From Acidilobaceae archaeon UBA162 (GTDB taxonomy: Archaea > Thermoproteota > Thermoprotei_A > Sulfolobales > Acidilobaceae), in NCBI GenBank assembly GCA_002496425.1, contig DAJS01000022.1, forward strand, positions 1 through 19,188: a DNA stretch of 19,188 nt, in the 5' to 3' direction. The notes beneath the pieces are model-generated. The model was given only the letters and a program-made list of their open reading frames with translations. It did no database searches and was not told the origin of the DNA. Position numbers and translations under genes: made by a program. How positions within the stretch are numbered: position 1 is the first letter of the stretch; each line of letters starts with the position of its first letter. Shown piece after piece: positions 14,254 to 19,188 of the stretch.

Positions 14254-15167
14254 AATATATGGTGAGAGCCTTGCCAGCCGGCAGCCTGGACCAGGAGGAC
14301 ATCAGGAAGGCTGAGGCCTTCTGTAAGGATGAGCTTAGCAGCTACCTGCTCTACGAGACTCTGGCCGAGCAGGAGAAGGGCGAACTTTCTGAGAGCCTCA
14401 GAAGCGCTGCCGAAGAGGAAAAGGAGCACTACCTCTTCTGGAAGGGCTTAGTGGGTAGGGACTGTGAGGCGAGGAGGCCGGGGAGGCTGTTCAGGGTTCT
14501 CTACAGGCTCTTCGGCCCTGTATTTACCTTGCAGATGCTGGAGAGGCGCGAGGAGGCAGCAGCCAGGAGCTATCAGCAGTTCAGGTCGAGGATACCCGAG
14601 GAGCTGAGGCCTAAGCTGGACAGGATAATAGCTGACGAGGAGGGCCACGAGTCCTCGTTCATTAGGAGCCTTGAGGATGTTAGGGTGAAGTACCTGGGCT
14701 TTGTGGCCCTAGGCATGGCTGATGCCATAACTGAGCTTGTTGGCGTCTACGCAGGTTTCCTAGGCGCCACAGAGAGGACTCTTATCGTTGGCCTCGCCGG
14801 CCTCCTGGTAGGATTCTCTGCGGCAGTCTCCATGGCAGCAGCCGCCTATATCCAGGCCAGGCAGGAGGGGCACATGAGGCCCTCAATGGGCGCTGTTGCC
14901 ACTGGGATCTCCTACTTCATCACGGCGCTATTGATGGCCCTTCCCTATCTCTTCCTCAGCTCCATAATCCTGTCGCTGATCCTATCGCTTACGATAGGGG
15001 TGGCGCTGGTCACCCTCTTCCACTTCTACAGCTCAGTAGTCAGCGGCTCCAGCTTCGCCAGGGAGGTGGCCCTCTCATTGGCCATAGTTGCAGGAGCTAC
15101 GGTGGCCGGGCTGCTGTTCGGAAGACTCATAGGTCTTGCGTTTCACGTCAAGTCACTCCTGGGCTGA
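14250..15167 (+). CDS. Ferritin-like/rubrerythrin domain fused to VIT1/CCC1-type iron (manganese) transporter
   Basis: A membrane protein that probably senses or oxidises iron and moves Fe2+/Mn2+ across the membrane, as in the MbfA group. The 305 residues divide into an N-terminal ferritin-like four-helix domain (about 15-142) and a VIT1 transporter domain (148-305). In the first, likely di-iron ligands include E36, E57 with H60 (EEEKEH), E98/E101, and E130 with H133 (ADEEGHES). The second has about five membrane helices, starting with FVALGMADAITELVGVYAGF. The TTG at 14250 overlaps the Nudix stop (TTGA); ATG 14259, three codons in, is an alternative start. It is translationally coupled to the Nudix gene and may protect against iron-driven oxidative damage (inference). 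Confidence 0.92.
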   Translation: MKYMVRALPAGSLDQEDIRKAEAFCKDELSSYLLYETLAEQEKGELSESLRSAAEEEKEHYLFWKGLVGRDCEARRPGRLFRVLYRLFGPVFTLQMLERREEAAARSYQQFRSRIPEELRPKLDRIIADEEGHESSFIRSLEDVRVKYLGFVALGMADAITELVGVYAGFLGATERTLIVGLAGLLVGFSAAVSMAAAAYIQARQEGHMRPSMGAVATGISYFITALLMALPYLFLSSIILSLILSLTIGVALVTLFHFYSSVVSGSSFAREVALSLAIVAGATVAGLLFGRLIGLAFHVKSLLG

Positions 15168-15176
15168 GTCTCAATA

Positions 15177-15184
15177 GTTAATAG
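15177..15184 (+). promoter_or_regulatory. TATA-like box for the RHH/coiled-coil gene
   Basis: GTTAATAG lies about 39 bases before the TTG at 15217, consistent with a short-leader transcript. Confidence 0.45.
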
Positions 15185-15216
15185 GGTTCGAGGCGACAGA
15201 GTTCAGCGGAGCCGGC

Positions 15217-15996
15217 TTGTCTCAGTCAACAAGAGTTCAGAGGCATATGGTAATAACCATTGAGCTTAGCGACCAGGACTACGAGCAACTGGTCAAGAAG
15301 GCAAAGGAGGCCGGCTTCAGTGACGTGACCCAGTACGTAGAGAGCCTGCTAAGGTCCTCTCCTCCAACGCAGTTGGCCTCCATTGACATAGACGAGAGGG
15401 TTCAGAAGCGCCTTGAACGTGTTATACAGGACATATTGAACCCCTTCACTCAGAAGGTAGACGACATGGCCAAGAGGCTCGCAGCGATAGAGGAGGCGGT
15501 TGAGGAGCTCAGGTCCCAGCCCCCTCAGCTGAGGACACAGGCGCCGTCCGAGAGGCCGCAGGCCCCGGCCAGGACAGCAGCAGTAGCCGAGAGGGAACAG
15601 CCCCAGGGCTCCAAGGCGATAGAGAGGCTCAGGAGACAGGGAGCGGTGTTTGAGGAGGAGGTCAGTTGGCTGAGGGCACCGGACAGGTTCTTCGCTAGGC
15701 TTGAGAAGGAGGGCGCTATGGTACTCGAGCTTTCCAACGGTAAGGCAGCCGTAGACCCTGAGTTCTGGAAGAGGTTCCTGGCCGAACTGGAGTCCACGTC
15801 GCTCAGGGATTCGAGGCAAGTGGCTGACAAGCTCTCAGCGGTCCTCGGCGACAGGGCCTCTCAGCTCTTCAGCGCGCTCGCCAAGAGCGGTCTGGTGGTC
15901 TATGATGAGGACGAGAAGAAGTGGAAGGTGAGGCTGCCGCAGCGTCAACAGGCCAGAGGTCAGGAAGAGGAAGGGGAGGGCGAGGAGGAGCTCTAA
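15217..15996 (+). CDS. RHH DNA-binding / coiled-coil protein of unknown function
   Basis: A 259-residue cytosolic protein with an unusual layout. Residues about 11-46 are an RHH fold: strand MVITIELS, helix DYEQLVKKAKEAG, turn, helix TQYVESLLRS. Residues about 55-98 look like a coiled coil (RVQKRLERVIQDIL, DDMAKRLAAIEEAVEELRSQ). A Pro/Gln/Ala-rich linker runs to about 135. The C-terminal part (about 136-245) is globular, perhaps winged-helix-like, with GAMVLELSNGKAAVDPEFWKRF and ALAKSGLVVYDEDEKKWKV, and the protein ends in a highly acidic tail (EEEGEGEEEL). A DNA-binding dimer bridged by a coiled coil to a second domain is the natural reading; regulator or chromosome-organising roles are both possible. 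ATG 15247 is an alternative start just before the RHH strand. Single-gene unit with its own promoter. Confidence 0.82.
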   Translation: MSQSTRVQRHMVITIELSDQDYEQLVKKAKEAGFSDVTQYVESLLRSSPPTQLASIDIDERVQKRLERVIQDILNPFTQKVDDMAKRLAAIEEAVEELRSQPPQLRTQAPSERPQAPARTAAVAEREQPQGSKAIERLRRQGAVFEEEVSWLRAPDRFFARLEKEGAMVLELSNGKAAVDPEFWKRFLAELESTSLRDSRQVADKLSAVLGDRASQLFSALAKSGLVVYDEDEKKWKVRLPQRQQARGQEEEGEGEEEL

Positions 15997-16025
15997 GCAA
16001 TTAATGAGGCTTCTAGCTGTGAGGA

Positions 16026-16033
16026 TTTTTACC
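16026..16033 (+). promoter_or_regulatory. TATA-like box for the CCG-protein/lutB operon
   Basis: TTTTTACC lies 34 bases before the TTG at 16060 and just after the upstream stop codon, matching the spacing of the other short-leader promoters in this window. Confidence 0.45.
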
Positions 16034-16059
16034 TTCAGCTCCAACAAGCCCTAGGCGCC

Positions 16060-17016
16060 TTGAGATACACGGAGCTTGCCAGGCTCATGTCCGAGTTAAC
16101 TCTGTCCACAGGCTACCCAGTCCCAGCCCCAAGGGGCTTCGCGAGCCAGTGGTCCAGGGGCCTGGGCCTTGAGAGGAGGGGCACAGGGAGGCTTCTGTTC
16201 ACTGGGGCCCTTTACCAGCTGGTGCCGTACATAGAGCCTCTGGTTGATCTCCTCAGGGCCCTCGAGAGGAGTGACGAGTCAGCGGCGCTAGCCCTTGGCC
16301 TTGCCAGGACAGCCTCAAAGGTCTTGGATCTCTCAGCGCTTCCACTGCTTAGGCCTGACAGAGCCCTGCTGGGGTGGTCAACTGGGGTTCTCAGGTCAAT
16401 TGTCTCCCTGCTGGCCCGCTCTGGCGTCGAGTTCGACTACATGCCTGAGGTCTCCGACATGTACAGCGGGGCGCTGCTCAGGGACATGGGCATGAAGAGG
16501 ACCTTCAAGGCCCACGCGGAGAGGGTCCTCAAGGCCATAGAGTCAACAGGGGCCTCCGAGATAATAACCGTAGACCCTCACACCACTGAGACCCTGGCGG
16601 CAGGCTATAGGGAGGCACTCGGAGTCGAACTCAGGGTCAGGAGCTATCTGGAGCTGGTCAGTACGTCAGCGGTGAAGGGAGCTGGTAACCTTGAGGTCAC
16701 GGTTCACGACTCCTGCATCTACGCCCGGCGCCTGGGGCTCTCTGGCAGGGTGAGGGAGCTGTTGGGGGCTGCAAAGGCGAGCATCAGGGAGCCGCCGAGG
16801 TCAGGCGCCTGGACCTACTGCTGCGGGGGGCCCGTGGAGGCCTTGTTGCCTTCCCTGGCCCAGGGCATCGCTAGGACCAGGGCCAGGGAGCTGGCGTCCA
16901 CGGCCAGCATGGCAGTCACCGCGTGCCCCATATGCTACGTTAACCTGAGGAGGGGCTCCGAGGGCCTGGGCCTCAGGCTTGTTGACCTGGCCGAGGTGAT
17001 AGCCGGTGGCGGGTGA
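16060..17016 (+). CDS. LutA/HdrB-like cysteine-rich (CCG-domain) protein with a single iron-sulfur motif
   Basis: A subunit related to LutA/LldE and to the CCG domains of heterodisulfide reductase HdrB and GlpC, expected to pass electrons during oxidation of lactate or another hydroxyacid. The 318-residue protein has one complete CCG motif in its C-terminal half: C219 (HDSC), C254-C255 (CCGGP), C289 and C292 (CPIC). The N-terminal half keeps the domain's general outline (LLFTGALYQLVPYIEP and YMPEVSDMYSGALL) but contains no cysteine before residue 219, so the first cluster site seen in LutA is lost. It overlaps the LutB gene by 11 bases and forms an operon with it. TTG start supported by the upstream TATA-like box. 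Classic lactate operons also have LutC, which is not seen here. Confidence 0.88.
   Translation: MRYTELARLMSELTLSTGYPVPAPRGFASQWSRGLGLERRGTGRLLFTGALYQLVPYIEPLVDLLRALERSDESAALALGLARTASKVLDLSALPLLRPDRALLGWSTGVLRSIVSLLARSGVEFDYMPEVSDMYSGALLRDMGMKRTFKAHAERVLKAIESTGASEIITVDPHTTETLAAGYREALGVELRVRSYLELVSTSAVKGAGNLEVTVHDSCIYARRLGLSGRVRELLGAAKASIREPPRSGAWTYCCGGPVEALLPSLAQGIARTRARELASTASMAVTACPICYVNLRRGSEGLGLRLVDLAEVIAGGG
16993..16999 (+). promoter_or_regulatory. Ribosome-binding site of lutB
   Basis: GAGGTGA inside the end of the CCG-protein gene, exactly six bases before the GTG at 17006. This selects that GTG, and hence the 11-base gene overlap. Confidence 0.75.
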
Positions 17017-18211
17017 GCTTGAAGAGGCCGCAAGGGAGGTCATTAAGGCCCTTCAGGACAATGAAATGCAGGAGGCACTTCACACCTACGTCCCTGAGTC
17101 GGAGGAGAGGATCAGGAAGTTCCTAGAGTCCCATCCAGATATAGTGGAGCTGGCCAGGGAGGTCAGGAGGATAAAGGAGGAGTCGCTGGCAAGGCTTGAC
17201 GAGCTCATAGACAAGGCCATGAGGTCCCTGAGATCAGTCAACGCTATACCACACTACGCCGCTGACGTCTCTGAGGCTAGGGAGGTCGTAGCTAAGGTAG
17301 TGGGCACCGGGAGGGTAGTGGTGATGTCAAAGTCAATGACGGCAGAGGAGCTAGGCATCAGGGAGCACCTGGAGTCCCTTGGTAATGAGGTATGGGAGAC
17401 CGACCTGGGCCAGCTGCTGGTCCAGCTTGAGGGAGGGAAGCCCATGCACGCCATAGCCCCTGCCATACACATGACGGTCAGGCGCGTGGCTGAGCTCCTG
17501 AGGGGGCGCCTCGGGCTTGAGGTTAACGAGTCAATGACACCTGCTGAGATGGTGGCTAAGGTCAGGGCCTTCCTCAGGTCCAAGTTCATAACCGCTGATG
17601 TGGGCATAAGTGGGGCCAACGCGCTGGCCGCCGAGGAGGGGACCATAGTCCTGGTAGAGAACGAGGGCAACATAAGGATGGTCACTAACCTGCCCAGGGT
17701 CCACGTGGCCCTTGTTGGCGTCGAGAAGCTGGTGCCAACAATACTCGACGCCATGAAAGTAGTCCTGGTGCAAGCGGCCTTCGCCGGCCTCTACCCGCCG
17801 ACATACGTTAGCGTTATAGCAGGCCCGAGCAGCACTGGCGACATAGGACACAAGAGGGTCTATGGGGCCCATGGGCCCACGGAGCTTCATGTAATAATAG
17901 TTGACAACGGCAGGAGGAAGGCCAGGAGCGATGTAGTGCTCTCAGAGCAGCTGAGGTGTGTGAGGTGTGGCTTCTGCCAGATAGTCTGTCCCGTATGGGG
18001 CCAGACGGCAAACCGGTGGGGAGGAAACACCTACGGGGGCCCCATGGGCGTGCTTTGGACTGCCATAACTGAGGGCCTGGAGAAGGGCGCGGCGCTGGCG
18101 GAGCTCTGCCTTGGTTGCGGCAGGTGCGACGTGGCCTGCCCAGTGGAAATACCCCTGAGCAGGATAATACACGACCTTAAGGAAAGGTACATGGAGTCCA
18201 TGGGACTCTGA
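17006..18211 (+). CDS. lutB: LutB-like LUD-domain iron-sulfur protein
   Basis: Iron-sulfur subunit of an L-lactate-type dehydrogenase system (LutABC family), acting in the cytosol and passing electrons with the CCG protein encoded just upstream. It has 401 residues. A helical N-terminus leads to the LUD domain (about 60-300) with the conserved block GISGANALAAEEGTIVLVENEG. Two [4Fe-4S] motifs follow: C318, C321, C324, C328 (CVRCGFCQIVCP) and C368, C371, C374, C378 (CLGCGRCDVACP), all intact. Length is close to the family norm, although bacterial LutB is often somewhat longer. GTG start with a perfect ribosome-binding site. Substrate lactate is inferred from the family; other 2-hydroxyacids are possible. 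Confidence 0.9.
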   Translation: MAGELEEAAREVIKALQDNEMQEALHTYVPESEERIRKFLESHPDIVELAREVRRIKEESLARLDELIDKAMRSLRSVNAIPHYAADVSEAREVVAKVVGTGRVVVMSKSMTAEELGIREHLESLGNEVWETDLGQLLVQLEGGKPMHAIAPAIHMTVRRVAELLRGRLGLEVNESMTPAEMVAKVRAFLRSKFITADVGISGANALAAEEGTIVLVENEGNIRMVTNLPRVHVALVGVEKLVPTILDAMKVVLVQAAFAGLYPPTYVSVIAGPSSTGDIGHKRVYGAHGPTELHVIIVDNGRRKARSDVVLSEQLRCVRCGFCQIVCPVWGQTANRWGGNTYGGPMGVLWTAITEGLEKGAALAELCLGCGRCDVACPVEIPLSRIIHDLKERYMESMGL

Positions 18212-18220
18212 GGTAGAACC

Positions 18221-18228
18221 CTTATTTG
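18221..18228 (+). promoter_or_regulatory. TATA-like box for the DUF2079 gene
   Basis: CTTATTTG lies 35 bases before the TTG at 18256, in the 44-base gap after lutB. Confidence 0.5.
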
Positions 18229-18255
18229 TCCTGATGCCTGTGTAGCCTTGTAGCG

Positions 18256-19188
18256 TTGAGACATGATAGGTACCTAGCGGTGGTCATAGCAGCCTTCCTG
18301 GCCTACTCACTCGGCTGGTCCTACATCGCCGTGAGCAAGGTACTCTCATTACATGCCACCATAGGGGACCTCGGCATAATGATGCAGGGCTCCTGGGACG
18401 CCGTCCATGGAGGCCTCAGGGGCCTCATCAACACACTGCTAGGCCAGGCGGCCCTGCTCCTCTACGCTGCCTTCCTCCCCTTTGGCCTCCATCAGGCCGA
18501 GGCCATAGTGGTCTTCCAGAGCTTCTGGCTTGGCGCTGGCGCGCTGCCAGTCTATGGTGTGGCCAGGAGGGTCCTGAGGAACGGCCCAGTCGCCGCCTCC
18601 ATAGCCATCTCTTACCTCATCTACTTTCCCCTCGCCGGCGTCAACTGGTTTGACGCGCACAGGCAGTCCCTGTTCCCCACGCTCTTCATGACCTCATACT
18701 ACCTCTACCTCAGGGAAACCAGGAGGTCCAGGGCTATCTCGGCAGCCCTAGCCGTGCTCTCCTCGATGCTCAGGTTCCCCTACGAGGTCTACACGTTCTG
18801 GCTCGGGGTACTGGCCCTTATTGACTGGGCTAGGCTTAAGGCGCACAGGGCCTCAGGGCTGGCCTACCCGTTCTCCCTGATAGGGGCCTCAGCGCTGCTC
18901 GTTGCATATAACATGGGCCTCCTCCTGCCGCCTCCGCCGCGCCAGCAGGTGGCGGCGCTTGTCACATCGCACGTGTACCAGACGGCCACGGCATTCCTTA
19001 GACTTAACCTGAGCCCCTCATACCTTGCCTCCCTATCAAGGCCTGTGGCCGTGCTGTTGCCAGTCTACGTCAGGCCAACTACTGTGGCTTTCAGCCAGCT
19101 GGGTATTGACGTCCTCACCATGGTTCTGCTCCTCCTGCCAGTGCTGTTCCTCCCACTGCTCTCGTGGAGGTGGACCCCAATGCTGGTC
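18256..19188 (+). CDS. DUF2079-family polytopic membrane protein, 3' end beyond the window
   Basis: A multi-pass membrane protein of the DUF2079 family, common in archaea and of unknown function; its general architecture resembles GT-C membrane glycosyltransferases. The frame opens with TTG at 18256 (RHDRYLAVVIAAFLAYSLGW) and stays open for 311 codons to the window edge. Family-like features are a first membrane helix followed by GDLGIMMQGSWDAVHGG (the aspartate and glutamine are conserved in the family), then FQSFWLGAGALPVYGVARRVL, NWFDAHRQSLFPTLF and RFPYEVYTFW. At least six hydrophobic segments are present. There is no overlap with lutB and a TATA-like box lies 35 bases upstream, so it starts a new transcription unit. 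If it is a glycosyltransferase it could serve surface-protein glycosylation, which is speculation. Confidence 0.85.
   Translation, partial: MRHDRYLAVVIAAFLAYSLGWSYIAVSKVLSLHATIGDLGIMMQGSWDAVHGGLRGLINTLLGQAALLLYAAFLPFGLHQAEAIVVFQSFWLGAGALPVYGVARRVLRNGPVAASIAISYLIYFPLAGVNWFDAHRQSLFPTLFMTSYYLYLRETRRSRAISAALAVLSSMLRFPYEVYTFWLGVLALIDWARLKAHRASGLAYPFSLIGASALLVAYNMGLLLPPPPRQQVAALVTSHVYQTATAFLRLNLSPSYLASLSRPVAVLLPVYVRPTTVAFSQLGIDVLTMVLLLLPVLFLPLLSWRWTPMLV

Noticed and set aside
15349..15819. 156-codon ORF antisense to the RHH/coiled-coil gene
   Set aside because: Lies wholly within a gene with clear RHH and coiled-coil patterns; Leu/Pro/Arg-rich shadow.
17254..17754. 166-codon ORF antisense to lutB
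   Set aside because: Ser/Thr/Ala-rich translation typical of a complementary-strand shadow of an AGG/GTC-rich gene.

Overview
This window most likely comes from a thermoacidophilic crenarchaeon, perhaps Acidilobales (Acidilobus-like); the genus is a guess. Support: G+C near 60% by eye; arginine almost always AGG/AGA and isoleucine often ATA; many TTG and GTG starts; first genes of transcription units with a TATA-like box about 35-42 bases before a start that usually lacks a ribosome-binding site; internal operon genes with GAGGTGA or GGTGA six bases before the start; and archaeal-type proteins (ribbon-helix-helix regulators, M1 and S9 peptidases, an N-glycosylated surface protein, a DUF2079 membrane protein). 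No tRNA, rRNA, CRISPR array or insertion sequence was seen.

Layout. 1-2084: end of a peptide-type ABC transporter operon (DppB-like permease cut by the window edge, DppC-like permease with a large extracytoplasmic insertion). 2085-2331: a gene-poor gap with four closely packed hairpins and a short open frame, possibly a small RNA. 2332-4895: a Gfo/Idh/MocA oxidoreductase, then a secreted, heavily sequon-decorated, membrane-anchored surface protein. 4931-6995: a sulfate-activation locus, with an RHH regulator plus sat on the minus strand, divergent from cysC, and an AT-rich palindrome between them. 6973-7615: a second, paralogous RHH gene overlapping a hypothetical gene, with an inverted repeat around their promoter. 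7690-9302: a two-gene unit of an unknown 141-aa protein and a fucose/arabinose-isomerase-like protein. 9350-13701: two large cytosolic peptidases (M1 aminopeptidase, S9 acylaminoacyl-peptidase type), each with its own promoter. 13708-15167: a Nudix hydrolase and a ferritin-like/VIT1 iron-transporter fusion, coupled to the S9 gene. 15217-15996: an RHH/coiled-coil protein. 16060-18211: a LutA-like CCG protein and LutB. 18256-end: a DUF2079 membrane protein running off the window.

How the parts fit. The peptide transporter and the two peptidases suggest growth on peptides. Sat and CysC together would make APS and then PAPS; with no PAPS reductase in view, PAPS may serve sulfation, but this is inference. 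LutA/LutB suggest oxidation of lactate or a similar 2-hydroxyacid.

The observation I would check first is the Nudix gene. Its conserved N-terminal strands lie upstream of the only ordinary start codon, in a stretch with no ATG, GTG or TTG. A CTG sits there exactly six bases after a perfect GAGGTGA, the same spacing used by two other genes here, which points to a CTG start codon.
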